Assembly (NCBI GenBank): GCA_032629725.1
Contig: JAFEVB010000007.1
Location: 2,170,001-2,234,000 of the forward strand
DNA length: 64,000 bases
DNA from: Gremmenia infestans
Taxonomy: Eukaryota; Ascomycota; Leotiomycetes; Helotiales; Hamatocanthoscyphaceae
Direction of reading: 5' to 3'
Of the stretch, positions 44,552-57,328 are shown in pieces (positions within the stretch are counted from its first letter, which is position 1; every line of letters begins with the position of its first letter). Made by a program: the position numbers and the translations under genes. Under the pieces are notes generated by a model. It was not told the DNA's origin. It worked only from the letters and a program-made list of their open reading frames with translations, and made no database searches.

Positions 44552-46031
44552 GTTTGCTTCTGGGTGGCACCTTCATGAGGCTTATCCGGGAGCTGTAATC
44601 CCATATTATGAGTTCAAGAGTGTATTTTGTTGTATCAATGCTGGCTCTTTATAGATAATGTATGGTTGTAGGAATTGGAATATAATCTGTTTGCACCGCA
44701 TACATCGGGTATCACCCTACTATTACTACTCCATCGGCCTCTTATCACCTATGATGATGGAAGTACAAAATAGGCTTGAGCCTTTTTAAAAGGATGTAAA
44801 TTGTTATGGAAGGGTGTACAAGCCAATGGCTAAAGCGCACTAGATGTTATTTCCGAACGACCTTTTCCCTTCTCTCCTATAAGTATTGAAGCGGTAAACT
44901 GGATAGGATGGATAGATGGGATAGGATAGAGTTGAGAAACATGCGGTGGAACGTATATGTAGTACGGGAAATGAAAATGTATAGGGAATTTTGAAGCAGT
45001 GTATATCTAAGGCTCGTGAGTCTCATGTTCGCACATACGGCTAGGCATGATTAGTTTAGTGCATTGCTATGCTCGCTCCGAATATATATGGTAGAGACTG
45101 GAGAGCTGTGATTTCATCTAGAGGCTTACATGTAACAGTAACATGTAGAAAGTATAGAAGAGGATTTGCGGAACATATGGCATGTTTTGCGAATAGAGTT
45201 GGATATTAGTGAGTTGGAGATAAAATAAGGGGAAGAGTTAGGAGAAGAATGAAGAATGTCCCGTGGGAATAAACAAACGAACGAATCTAGGTCATATGTA
45301 TTTTGCACAAATTTACACCGGCTTGAGCGCTGATTCGGAAGATTTACCTACACCTTAGGTTTCTAATTGGCCCTGACCTTGAAAATAGCAGATTTCAGGA
45401 TGACTACTATATTGCAGCTGGGAATTACTCTGAAGGAGCGGAGGAATACTAACATAGATCGGGTCCTATATGGTTGTGTGCACTGTGAGTGACATCCTAA
45501 CCATTGCCGGAGCTCAGGGGTAAGGAAGGGGTAGCGAGACAAAACTCGCTAGCTTAACAAAACGATGGTGCGATGTGTAAGTACCTAAGCACTGATAAAA
45601 GGTAAAACATGCTGTATAATATTTTGCTCTAACCATTGAGGTATATAAACAAAAACACTATAAAGCTAAAGAAAGTTTATAATCAAGCCTGGTGTCTGGC
45701 AATTTTCTTCCACATTGTCATAAGCATTTCACGTCACAGGATACTAACTACAGATGTGTTGGAACTAGCTGCCGACATACAGTAAGCATGACTTACCATA
45801 AAACTGGTCTTCGGCTATTCGGGTATATCCTCTTCTTAACATGTTAATTATAATACATAACTTAACCTCTTTATACTAGCTTTAAGCACTATTCTATTCT
45901 ATACTCTTATTATATTAATTCAAAAAAGATGTCACTAGCGGCGTTGGCCCCCCTTACGTCTTCTTACACGACACATACCATTTCTTAGCATCGTCCTCTA
46001 TGACCAAGGACTAATTCCTATAAGCCCTAGT
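44552..46031. other. Intergenic region
   Basis: About 1.5 kb between convergent genes, AT-rich, without a supported gene or recognisable repeat. Confidence 0.5.
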
Positions 46032-47419
46032 TTACGCACCGTCACCGTTGTAGCCGATCAGGTTGTTCGTGCTCTCAGCCTGGGTAATCTTACCAGAGGT
46101 TGCCAAGGCCTGGATACGGGATGCAACACCTGCTGGGGTAGTGATACTCTCAAGAATGATCAGGTAGGCAGCGAGACCGGCGATGTAGGGAGCAGCCATG
46201 CTCGTACCAGACATCATTTGGGTAGCATCAGGGCCTCCAATCCATGCAGAGAGAATGTTCACTCCTGGACTGAAAATATCGACGAGACTACCAAAGTTGG
46301 AGAAAGATGCGCGTGCATCGTCGGAATCGATCGCACCGACTGTGATAGCAGTCGGTTCGGAAGCTGGGGAGAACCCGGAAACGTCTGTGGCGGAATTACC
46401 GGCAGCAACGACAACAGTGACTCCAAGGTTATATGTGCTCCTACGAAGAAATATTAGCTTTCTTTTCTCATACTCATTCAAGAGGCCAAAGACGGTTTCA
46501 AAGCTATGCTCTGAAGGTATCTGCAGAACCCCGAGACACGTTTAGTTGGAAAGAAAGAACATGTCTTACTTGACGGCTGAGTTGACTGCAGAATCGAAGG
46601 TTTCACCGAGAGACATGGTTAGTACAGCGTTTGCAGCGTGGTTTGCACCAACCCACTGGACGCCGGAAATGACATCAGAGGTAGATCCAGCACCATCCTT
46701 GCCCAGAACCTTCACGCCAACGACGTTTGCGGACTTGGCCACCCCGTATCTGGTTCCTGCAACAGTTGCAGCACAGTGCGTTCCATGTCCATGCTCGTCG
46801 GTGTTCTACTTCTTGTGAATGATTAGCCACTTTTAACGTGTAGTGCACTTCAGCAGTAATAGCTTACAGCAGATCCGGTGACAAAGTTGGCACCCATGGA
46901 GGCACGGCCGCCGAACTCTGAGTGACCGGTATAGATCCCCGTGTCAACAACATAGACACTTGCACCGCTACCGGCCGTTGTGTCATAAATGTAGCTGTGG
47001 TTTCCCTTGTTTCTGTGGGATATACGGCCAAGGGCCCAGGGTGCTCCAGTTTGAGTGGTAAGGTCGTTGGCGTACACTTTTCTATCTTTTTGAATGTAAT
47101 CGACTTCGGGTTTTGCGCCGATCTTATCCATAGTTCCTGAATCGGCATTGATCTGGTATCCTTTCAACAGCTCCATGGTGTAGGTGGCTCCAACACCTTG
47201 AGTATCACGCCTAGACAGCATCGAACCAATAGAGTTCTGGTGTGACTCGATCGTATCATCGTCGATATCGTTCTTGTAAACAACGATGTAGCTGTCTGGA
47301 ATAACATCGGTGGCATCGTTATTGCGGATCTTGAGGTGTCCAGCGTTGGGAATGGGTGTTGCAAAAACAGGGGCAATCACGGCTGCTAATGCAGCGAGCT
47401 TTACATGATAGGAAACCAT
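46032..47419 (-). CDS. Secreted subtilisin-like serine protease (S8, proteinase K/oryzin type), 398 aa
   Basis: Three exons on the minus strand: 47419-46868, 46805-46570 and 46440-46032. A signal peptide (1-20, ending PVFA) is followed by an inhibitor-I9-type propeptide (about 40-118, DSYIVVYKNDID) and the mature protease. The triad is Asp159 (VVDTGIY), His191 (HGHGTHCA) and Ser343 (SGTSMAAP), with oxyanion Asn278 (VAAGNS). The third exon is entered at STYNLGVTVVV; reading the second intron as coding would insert a non-family segment. Length and layout are those of fungal alkaline proteases that degrade extracellular protein. It is separate in type from the cytosolic protease at 11-14 kb. Confidence 0.95.
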
Positions 47420-48708
47420 TATACGAAGTACCTAGAAGCAGAGACCACAGGAAGAATATCTTATAGGCGAGAAGTGAGCGGGTGATAGAAGAAGTGAGGG
47501 TAGAAATCTAAATATCAGGTTTTTATGGGAGGCATCAAGGTCATTGTACTTCTGGAACTTTCATGTTTACACCTACTAGACTCTAAAGCACATTAAATGA
47601 AATGGATACAAAGGTGTAACCCTGAATGATTATAAATCTTCTCACTCGCTCAGACCCTCTTTGGTAAACAGAACCTAGATGCGCCGGATTGTGTCTAGAT
47701 TATACCCCTTCAGATCCCCTGAGAACCACCCTTACACCAAACATGAATTTGGTAGCTGCTAAATGCTATAAGCTATTGACATTAATAGAGGCAAAAGTAG
47801 AAGTCTGGAGGAGTCCTTCGTCTCGGGGCTTAGACTTCTAATAGACTTAAATAAAGAAATGAGATATAAAAATCGCTTCTAGAAGCGTAGACAGGGGAGT
47901 AATAAGTCAAGTGGGTAATTTTTATACAGGAGAGAAGGTTATGCAATCAAATCGATTGCATGTTAACTTGCAAAGTCTATTACGTAATAGGGAATAATTT
48001 CTGATGAGAGAATCACCGCACCTTGAGCGTTACCTTATGTGACATGTCCACCTGATTATTTCTATGCTTCTAGAGTTTCTAGACCCCTAGACCCACCTCT
48101 ATCCATCCAGGTGTCTAGTTATATATTAGACTTGCAACCTTAATTCCTAAATATTATTAACTTTCAAATATGCAAGAAACAATTCCAGGGCAGCCTCAGT
48201 CAGGTAGAGCCGTAGCTTAAGCATGCCGATCTGTGAATAAAAGTGCCAAGTTGAACCTTATCGGACAAGCTGTAAGGTTTAAGCCGCATGCCACTACACG
48301 CCATTGTGGCGGAAACTTATCCAGAAAAGGTGTTAGCCGAGTGCAGATCAAGGTCTTATATTCCAGCAATAGACAAACGAGAGAGGGATGAGATTCTAGA
48401 GCAACCGTTACTTATATACAGGTTGTAAAACAAGTGCGCTCTAGCAACTCGTAAGAAAATGTTGTCGGAATGCACAGGCGGAGGTAGGCGAAATTTGGTG
48501 GGCTATGCCTCTGAAATAAGTACCCCTAAAAAGCATCTAGACGTAAGAAGAAACGGTTGGGGCTAAATTGATAGGTTTTCTATTATCGCTTTCTTTTACT
48601 AAAGAGCTCTTGGCAATAGAGGGGCCGTTTTGCACTCACGTGGAAAAAGATAATGCCGTAAGACACCGCTTTCATCTGTTGCTAGTAGAGAGGCTCGACC
48701 CGCAATAT

Positions 48709-48779
48709 ACGGAGTACGGAGGAGGGATGAGATCATTGAAATATATTTTGAGATCAATGATATCACTACTATACTCCGT
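48709..48779. repeat. Nested inverted repeat
   Basis: Outer arms ACGGAGTA (48709-48716) and TACTCCGT (48772-48779) enclose inner arms ATCATTGA (48732-48739) and TCAATGAT (48754-48761). It may be the ends of a small degraded element or a hairpin. The flanks are AT-rich. Confidence 0.7.
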
Positions 48780-49451
48780 GCGACTTCTCATAAGTCCGAA
48801 CGTGGGGCAAATACGCGAAAATAGACTAAAACCTACTAAAAAGCATAATATTATAAATATTATAATTTCTTTATTTGCGCTATATAAAGAAAGCTTTATA
48901 AGGATAATATCTTTATAATAAGTGAAATTATCTTTCTATATAGATAAAAATCACATTATGAGCTTAGCTGCTAGGAACTTATAGTTATAAATCTTTTCTT
49001 ATCTAAACTCTATCTATATTACTAAAATCTAGCAATTTTATCCCTTATTTCCAATATAATCATCTAATTAAATTATTTAGAAAACTTAGAAAACTTAGCG
49101 TATTACCTTATTCTTATATTATGTATTTTATAAGGTGTTTTAGAGGTAAGTCAAATGGGTTTTATTAGAGAAAACTATAAATTTACACTTTACTTTCACT
49201 TAAATCGGACTTTAATTGCACCGAGTAACAGCGACCAGAAATCGGAGATATCTTCTGATTTCTTTAAGTACGACAGCAAGCTTTACGGAGATAAAGATGG
49301 TCCCGCTATAGTTACATCATGAATAACTTGTGCTTACAAGTATGTGGAGGGATGAAAGATAAGGTAAGGAAGGAATGCTAGGTATTAAACTCTCGCTCCT
49401 TGCTTCTTTCTATCCACGAACATCAGCTCTAGTCAATCCAACTAAACACGA

Positions 49452-49480
49452 CCAATTAAATACTTTTCGACATATAAATA
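49452..49480 (+). promoter_or_regulatory. CCAAT and TATA boxes of the alcohol dehydrogenase gene
   Basis: CCAAT at 49452-49456 and TATAAATA at 49473-49480, 56 bp before the ATG at 49536. Confidence 0.5.
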
Positions 49481-49535
49481 CTTTACGAATTTACCTACAA
49501 CTCTCAAGTCCTCTGTGCAGACATTAATTGCAAAC

Positions 49536-50693
49536 ATGGCCCCACTCCCAAAGACTTACAAGGCAGCCGTCTTCGAGAAAGCCAATGCGCCCTTCACACT
49601 GAAAGACGTCGATCTGAAGGAACCTGGCCCAGGTCAGGTCCTTGTCAAGGTTATCGCAGTCGGTGTCTGCCACTCGGACGCAGGCGTGCAATCTGGTGTA
49701 TTTGGCAACAGCTTCCCCATTGTACCTGGCCATGAGATTATTGGGAATGTTGCAGCCGTTGGTGACGGAGAGAAGAGGTGGAAGGTCGGCGATAGAGTTG
49801 GAGGGCCATGGCATGGTAAGCCTCTCATTCATCTTCTGTCTTAGTAGTTATAACCCATGTTTTTAAAGCCGCTTCTCCGGATTGCTCTTCCATGATTGAT
49901 CCACAACTGTAAAGCTTTTCTAGAGGCAGTGCTAATTCCATTCTCAACAGGAGGACACGATGGATACTGCAAGCAATGCCAGCGAGGCGAATTCCAGATG
50001 TGCCAAAACGCGGCCGCGAACGGTGTTACACAGGATGGCGGATACGCAGAATACGTGCTCCTTCGAACAGAAGCTGTCGTCAAGGTCCCCACCGACGTAG
50101 ACCCAGTCGAATACGCTCCAATCCTCTGCGCAGGCATCACAGTCTTCAACTCTATTCGGAAACTCAAAATCACACCCGGCGAATTAGTCGCCATCCAAGG
50201 ACTCGGCGGATTGGGACACTTGGCAGTGCAGTATGCGAATAAGATGGGCTATAAAGTCGCAGCTCTGTCTTCTGGAGACAAAAAGCGAGATTTTGCAAAG
50301 AAGCTCGGTGCACATGAGTACATCGATTCATCAAAAGACGATCCGTGCAAGAAGCTGATGGAGCTGGGTGGTGCTGCGCTCATTGTATGCACTGCGCCGA
50401 ACCCGAAAGCCATCGGTCCTTTGACCGGAGGGCTTGCCCCTGGTGGAAAGCTGCTGGTTCTCGCCCCTTGCGGACCGATCGAGATCAACTCAACGGATCT
50501 GATCGTAAAGATGGCCTCCGTGGCGGGCTTCCCCAGTGGTCATGCTCTGGATAGTGAGGAGGCTATTGCGTTCACAAAGCTTCATGGAATCAGGTGTATG
50601 GTGGAGAAGTTCCCGCTGAAGGAGGTGCAAAAGGCTTTTGATCATATGATGAATGGAGATGTGAGATTCAGGAGTGTCTTGGTCATGGAATAA
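49536..50693 (+). CDS. Zinc-dependent alcohol dehydrogenase (MDR family), 340 aa
   Basis: Two exons: 49536-49815 and 49951-50693, joined at PWHG|GHDGYC. It oxidises alcohols or reduces aldehydes with NAD(P)+. Catalytic zinc ligands are Cys45 (GVCHSD), His66-Glu67 (PGHE) and the ILCAG cysteine. The structural-zinc loop reads D97-x2-C100-x2-C103-x7-C111, with Asp in place of the usual first Cys, as I recall from other fungal members. GLGGLGHLAVQYA is the nucleotide-binding fold. The C-terminus ends normally (RFRSVLVME). The specific alcohol is unknown. Confidence 0.94.
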
Positions 50694-51664
50694 AGGGGAA
50701 TTGTAGTTATTGCGGTTAATTGCTTCGTAAATCCGAGGTGATGATAGGATCTCTAGACCGGAGAATATCATGAAAAGAACATTAAAATGCTATACAATAA
50801 CACTGTGAGCCTGTCGGCAAGGTGCTTTAAACACGTCAGCTGTATACTAGTGGGTGGACCAGAGCCAGACCCCATGCATAACTTGTGACAACTCTAGGAT
50901 CCTGATGATTAACCGCATTGATTGACAGCTTTCGTATCAAATATACTGCTTAAAAGGGGTGATTCCTATCCCGACAGGTCTTCATTTCATATTCAACTTG
51001 CAATTCCACCTACCCTACTAAGCATCAACACCAACAGCTCGTTTACTATGACCCTTACCATAAGAGTTATGTTTGATAGTAGACGTCAATTTCTATGACA
51101 TGTCATTAATTCTAACTCGGTGGGAAGGTACAATATCTTCGTGTCTGTGTTTCAGTGTTCTGCCTCGAGAAATTCGCCTCGTACTCTCATATACAAGGAA
51201 GGTAGCCCTCCAGGTCACACCATCGATGATACACGTCCTTATTCTCTCGGCGAAAGGATGAATTTGGTACTAGCGGTCCATGAACCTCTTCTTGAATTCA
51301 CATAAACTCTCAGTTGATCGCGTTTGCTCGCCGGGTAGAATCTACTCGTAGCAGATTCGGCAGTAGGACAACATGCATCGGCATTATAAAGCACGGCGAA
51401 ATAATGGTACCACCAATGCCCCCCATGCACTTCATATATGTAGGAAATTGATATCCTATCTCACCCTTCAGGTAGGGTCATAGGCAACACCGAAACAGAA
51501 TGGTGCTGGTATAGATTTCGACCTCGATGGTGGCCAACAATTATCGTCAATCGGTTGGTTCAATGGGCTTCTACCTCGGGATCATGAGCTGGCAGGTCCT
51601 ATGCCCATTTCAACTTGATCGAATTGTTCTTGGTGGATCCTTATGCGAGGTTCTATAAGTAGTT
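50694..51664. other. Intergenic region between convergent genes
   Basis: The 3' flanks of the alcohol dehydrogenase and alpha/beta-hydrolase genes. Short open frames on both strands show no family features. Confidence 0.5.
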
Positions 51665-53310
51665 TCATCGGGCCAATTGACCTTTTCGAGGCCTCATCCT
51701 GGCTGTTGTCCAATGAGCAACTTCTTGGGCTCGAACAGTCTTTGTGGTTAGCTTTGTAATTACTTCGCACTCAACCCTGAGTTCCTCTTCCAACTTCACC
51801 CTCCAGTCTCTCTGGATGGCCATGTATTGATCGACTTTGGCATCGTCAAGGTCTTCATCCCGCACTTGCACTCCGCCCTGTCTTCTCATACCAAGATCCA
51901 TCAAGCTCACCGCCCTCACGACGCCATGTTTATTAGTCCATGTTCCATAATCAACTCTTTGTATTCCTCCACCAACCGCCTGCTTACAGAATGCGGCCCA
52001 ATTCGTAAACGCAGATCTCCCAGCTTTGTTCCATGGTATCATGGAGAAGCCGTGTGGCATTCCCTCGTATCCGTCAAACCCCACCGTTCCACCAGCCGCG
52101 TATACTCTTCGTGCAAAAATCTCTGCCTCATCCTGCATACCTTCCCACCCCACAGAGAGGTATACAGGGGGTGCTCCATCCCAAAGATATTTATGCGTGG
52201 CCAAAGGACTGACGAGTGGATGATCCACCATCGTCGCTTCACAATATGTCTCCACTCGAGGAGGAACGGTTGGCCAGACCGAATCGGGAGGGAAATTCGG
52301 ATGAGGAGTAGTGCGGTCTTCAGACGGGGGGGCGATAATATCGTAGCGGGTGTTTCGTGTTACGGAGGGTAGGGAGCGCGATATGTCTAGCCAAGGCGAG
52401 GTGAAAGCCAGACCGGCTAATGGAGCTGTAATGTCTACATGGCGGTCGTGGAAGTATATACGTGATATCCCTATACGAGGGAGAGTGAGTAGAATCTGGA
52501 GGAGCGATGCTGCTAGACCTGCCCCAGATGATTCACCTGCTAGGATGATCTGAGAGGGAGAAATGGGTTCATGGAAGGATCCAGGCGGTGGGCAGAGTAG
52601 GGCGAGATATGCAATGAGGCAATCGAGGAGCGCTGATGGGAATGGATACTGAGGTGAAAGTCGATACCGTACCGAGAGACATCGACCGCGGGTTTGCTGG
52701 GCAAGACCAGAGGTCGTCCATCGATGTGTGGCGGGGTCCATCAAACTGAAGCATGGTTGAAGAGTGAAGCATGTTAGAGACGGCAGACTTACCAGAATGC
52801 ACCACCATGTAAATAGAGGATGACAGGCGAGTCCAGCTCAACCTCCTTCATCATTTGTTCATATTTATCTCTCTCTGAGATGTCTGGGGACCTTGCAAGG
52901 TGGGAAACTCCCCCACGATACCCTGTCCATTCTGCTTCCACATTAACAGCCTTTGGCTGTGTGTAATGGTCAGAGCCATCTCCCAAAGCCTCGATAGCCT
53001 TAGTCAGAGCGTCTTGAACTTCGCAGATGCCCAGGTGGCTGTCGGGCTTCTTCTCGGGGTTCAGGATCGTATATTTCGACACCCACATGCGACCCCATAT
53101 GCCATAGTCTGTCTTCGTCTGCTGTTGAGACTTCAACAGAGATACTGGGGTACCGAGGGCAGGACGAGCCATGACGGCAATAACCTCAGTGAGAGCATCT
53201 TGAACAGAGCTGTTAGGTGACCACCCAAAGAACGCAAGTATAGCGGTTTTAAGAATTAGCGGGACGCGTGGAAGAGTGTTTCTTGCAAGGCCAAATGGGC
53301 TGATGTCCAT
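51665..53310 (-). CDS. Alpha/beta hydrolase, hormone-sensitive-lipase type, 532 aa
   Basis: Two exons on the minus strand: 53310-52793 and 52745-51665, joined at HGGAF|CLMD in phase 2. The HGGAF oxyanion motif (about 168-172), GESSGAG with the nucleophile at about Ser245 and a late MPHGF histidine define the HSL branch of esterases and lipases. VGWEGMQDEA carries the probable acid. The N-terminus begins with a hydrophobic stretch (about 12-32) that could anchor it to membrane. The C-terminal 100 residues are charged and extra to the usual core. It hydrolyses carboxyl esters; the natural substrate is unknown. Confidence 0.92.
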
Positions 53311-54537
53311 GATATTGTCCTAGGGGTCTGAAAGAGAGAGAGAGAAATATGCCAAATAATGTGTAGCAGAGCTGATGCCTGATGATCTTGTCTTGATACT
53401 TTCAGCTAAAAAACCGTCAGGGTGCACGCGATTGACGCGTTGATTAGTCATCAATAGAGGGGTACAGCGACGCAACTAAATAGTGTCAAAACGCGATTTT
53501 TTGCCCAACTAAGTGCAATTCAAAAAAAAGCGCTCGAATTTCAGAACCTTAGATAGATCTCTCTTATGTGTGTTTTGTATAATAATTGTAGTGCATTATG
53601 TTTCCTTATAAAATGCCCTTGCTATTTTAGAACCTTTATTTCCTATGGCATTTTCCTACATCACACTCCAGCCAACGTTACTGTACCATTTTCGCTCTAC
53701 GGGCAGATTCTGGCTTTGTTGCAAGTTTTTCTTATAATTACTTCTTATGCTTTTGATACAGCAGCTGCAATTGTGTCTTATGATAGAGTAGTATAGGTTG
53801 TTTAGAAAACATCTGCTGGCCAACACATTTCTGTAAGGTTAGGCAATGTTCATATTCTTTGATCGGCTGGACTCAATTCGGTACCGAAAGTCTGAAGAGT
53901 GAAATCTTCGTTACGGTAAGTAGATCGTAGATAGGAGTACTATAGTGAATTGTCTATTAGCAGACATATCAACTATAGCTTAACACTGACCAATTCTATT
54001 ATATGGTTTAAGATCTTAAGTTTCTTTGCTTCAAGATGAGTTTTAATATGATAATAGTCATGATATAGACTATGACTGATATAAAAACGTGTGAATCTTA
54101 TATATATAGAAGTCGTATAATATATAGCAGTGCACTACTTAAAGCCAAGCCTTTGAAAAGCGGTTCTATAAAGTTAGGCATTCTAATCATTAGTAGAGTA
54201 TATAGTCGGCTTTAACTTGCATTAACGCCACATATTTCAGCTACTTGCATTACTATAATAGCACTTGGAAAATAAAGGTTTTGCCTATTTATCGCTAAAG
54301 TGCTTCGTGGCATCTTATTGGCGCCTCTTCTAGACTGCTCGTGAGTATCGCCGGAATGGGTTAGTTCGCTTGACCGGACTACCTACTACTTATCTCCGAC
54401 CTACAGTACAACCACTTTGTCATCTCTATAAAAACATGTTATAAGAAGAATGAGCCAGGTCGCTGGCAAGCTTTCCAAGTTTAGCATCAGCAATACAACC
54501 AATCAATAAAACACAAATCTATCGACTAACAAAAATC
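53311..54537. other. Divergent AT-rich intergenic region
   Basis: Between the hydrolase (minus) and SDR (plus) starts. AT-rich with no gene supported. Confidence 0.5.
54427..54434 (+). promoter_or_regulatory. TATA box of the SDR gene
   Basis: TATAAAAA 104 bp before the ATG at 54538, followed by an A/C-rich leader. Confidence 0.55.
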
Positions 54538-55388
54538 ATGGCAACCCGCAAGGTCGTTCTCGTTACTGGCGGTAACAACGGTATTGGCTATGAAGCTGTC
54601 AAAGCATTCCTCCAGTCCCAGAAGCCATACCATATACTCCTCGGCAGCCGCTCAGTGGAAAAGGGCAAGCTGGCACTCGACTCCCTTACGAAAGAAGTTC
54701 CAGAATCCCAAAACACCGTTGAAGCGCTTCAAGTCGATCTCGAGAGCGACGAGTCCATCGAAAAGGCTTTCGAGCAAGTCAAGAAGAGCCTGGGCTACCT
54801 TGACGCTCTTGTGAATAATGCCGGTATGCATCTTTCATCAATATCTGACATCACAGCTAATATCTTACAGGTGCCAGTTTCGACCCAGCATTCATCAGCG
54901 GTAAAATCTCACTTCGAGAATGCTTCAATAAAGCCTATAACGTCAACGTGTCTGGCACGAACGTCATGTCCTGGACCTTCATGCCGCTCTTACTCCTGTC
55001 CTCTGATCCCCGTCTTCTTTTTATAGCCGGTCTCTCCCAAATTACTCTGGCAGCTGAAAAGTACTTCCCCACGCCTCCTCAACCAGCTGGGTGGCCTAAG
55101 GCCATTGACTTTGAGACAATCGGGTACCGCTGTAGCAAGACTGCGCTTAATATGCTGATGTTGGATTGGAATCATAAGTTGAAGGAGGATGGTGTTAAGG
55201 TCTTTGGCGTTGGGCCTGGGTTTCTGGCTACGAATCTGGGAAATGATCCGGAGTTGACGCAGAAGGCGGAGGCGATGGGGGCCAAGCATCCTAGTCTGGG
55301 GGGTGTGTTGATTAGGAGTATTGTGGATGGTGAGAGGGATGCGGATGTGGGGAAGCTTGTTAACAAGGATGGACTTTCTGCGTTTTGA
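54538..55388 (+). CDS. Short-chain dehydrogenase/reductase, 267 aa
   Basis: Two exons: 54538-54823 and 54871-55388 (GTATGC...TTACAG), rebuilding NNA|GASFDP. The Rossmann motif TGGNNGIG (10-17), NNAG (93-96) and the catalytic Tyr181-x3-Lys185 (YRCSK) are present. The Ser of the triad is probably in LLFIAGLS or the preceding strand; the usual SS(I/V)-type text is altered, which is worth noting. It is an NAD(P)H-dependent oxidoreductase of unknown substrate, similar to fungal carbonyl-reductase-like SDRs. The length is complete. Confidence 0.92.
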
Positions 55389-55729
55389 TAGCTTGTCATG
55401 GATGGGTCAATTGTTGAGGTGCACCACTGCATGTTTAGATAACTTACACTTACCAATATAGGTTTTAAAGAATACAATCATCTTAGTGCTGTTTGCGAGA
55501 TATCTTATTGACTTTCCTATACATTCGCTATTATGTAGCTATCTACATGATTTTGTGCCCCTATAGCGACGTTTCAGACACTTGTGATACACCCATTTCA
55601 TAATTAACGTGAAAAACAATGACCCCAAGCGGGGACCTCAAATGCCCCAACTCCAGCACCCTGCCAATGTCGCCAGCGCCCTATCGCAAGCAAAGTCTCT
55701 CCCTCTTAAGATCCTCTCCTTCACTGCAA
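55389..55729. other. Intergenic region between convergent genes
   Basis: 3' flanks of the SDR and first BTB gene. Nothing recognisable. Confidence 0.5.
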
Positions 55730-56747
55730 CTAACTATTACAGCACATCCCAGCAGGCATGAGAGGTACATGTGTGTGATAATCGCAAAGGTTATTCAACG
55801 ACAACGCTGCAGGCTTCTTTTCATATCTTATATGCTGCAGACTCAACTGACACAGATCGGCGATAAACTCTGTCAGAAACTCATCATGGCCACCAGCATA
55901 TATCTCCCCTATTCCGCCTGGGGGGATATTAAGATCCAGGATAAGTCCATCTAGCGTGATTCTGCGCACAGCAGCACCTGCTCGTGTGCTGCTCCAGACC
56001 TCACGGACCGCAGCGACCTCTGCGGCTGCTAGGCATGTGTCCTCCCGTTGTGTAAGGTAGGCCGATACTAGTAGGTCGGCGATGGCGTTTTGGAAATGGG
56101 GAGCTAGTAGGAATTCTCCGAGAGCCCAGCACCGCACTAGCTTTATCCATTGTGTGAGGAACCATTGCTGTTCGTCTGAGGTTTCGATGTCGGATGGTGG
56201 GTATTGGTTTAGTCCTGGGATTGTCCGGGCATCATGGCGATCTGGTGTGTATGCCCAGGCGAGGAAGACGGCGAATATCTCTGGTTCGAATTCCTAGATG
56301 TAAATGTTAATAGAGGTTTGACGCTTTAGGGTTAAAAGAGAGTGTTATTAAGATATATAGATATCCTTAGCCTTGAACTTTAACAGATAAGGCAACGTAC
56401 CTTAAGTGTCATCTTTTTATTCTGTCCTTCCTTCCAAGTTCCTTCTTTAAATGCTATAACAAAGAAGTCGGAAGCATAGCAGAGCAGCGTCTTTGGTACT
56501 GGAAACGTTGCCTGAATATATTTAATAATTATTAGTTTTATCTAATTTAATCTGCAAAACTAGTTGTACTAATCTTGAAGTTCCATACCTTGTTTCCATC
56601 ATTGCCGACAATAATCTCGACTTGTTCTTGCAAAGCTGTGCTAATCGAGAAACTATTAGCTAAGGAAACCATGCATTGATATATAGAGAAAGCTTACACG
56701 GTGAACATTCCAACCGTCTGTTCCCTAACTGGTTGAGAGTACTCCAT
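55730..56747 (-). CDS. BTB/POZ-like protein, 258 aa (tandem paralogue 1)
   Basis: Four exons on the minus strand: 56747-56698, 56640-56589, 56511-56401 and 56293-55730. All are in frame, and the first three are short, which explains why no long open frame covers the N-terminus. VEIIVGNDGNK, FPVPKTLLCYASDFF and FEPEIFAVFLAWAY match the fungal BTB fold, used for dimerisation or as a cullin-3 adaptor. A conserved CDYHTH ends the chain. It is about 35-40% similar by eye to the neighbour at 57329-58365, so the two are probably tandem duplicates. The function is unknown. Confidence 0.82.
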
Positions 56748-57328
56748 TTTGATTGCTCTCGAGTAGAACCTTGACTTCTGATGGAAGAGGCTCTTGTTAA
56801 GTGTCAATGGAGATACCAAAGTCGTATAGCGGAGGAGGTTTGTTGTATGTGCGTCCCTTGAACAGCGGGCTTCGATGTTAGAAGGGAAAGTTGTTAATTC
56901 TTTTCTGCTTGAAGATATAGCAGTATATATAGTTGCGAGCCCCGTCGTCTAGTTGCTGTGTGAACCATGCACTCCCAAATCACACTGCTAGTAGGCTCTA
57001 TGTGAATAGATATATAGTAATGACCCCTGTCTAGAGGCCGATTCACATAGACCTTTCAGGCAGTTAGGAGGAGATCAGCCTATGAGAAAAGAGCGTTAGT
57101 AGCAAGGTAGGACAAACATGTCTTAGATTTGAAATGGCGTCTTCTAAAACCCTGATTTCCTGCAGAGGTATAAAATAAGCGTGCTAAAAAACAAAGACTT
57201 AATCAAAGGAAGAAAATTATTAAGTTTTAGACTTTGAGATAAAGCATCATCATCGGGATTTCAATGGCATAAACTGCAACAGACAGATGAGGGTTGTAGA
57301 GTGTATTCTAGATTAATATCTCCTGTCC
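56748..57328. other. Intergenic region between the two BTB genes
   Basis: 581 bp, no supported gene. Confidence 0.5.

Larger units (their letters stand above)
47420..49535. other. Gene-poor AT-rich region
   Basis: 2.1 kb without a supported gene. Around 48840-49160 it is extremely AT-rich. It contains the nested inverted repeat at 48709-48779, and the last 100 bases carry the alcohol dehydrogenase promoter. Confidence 0.55.

Noticed and set aside
46441..46569. Reading the second intron of the secreted subtilisin as coding (the open frame extends across its 3' part)
   Set aside because: It would insert a non-family segment; splicing at GTAAGA...CGTAG restores the normal subtilisin core.
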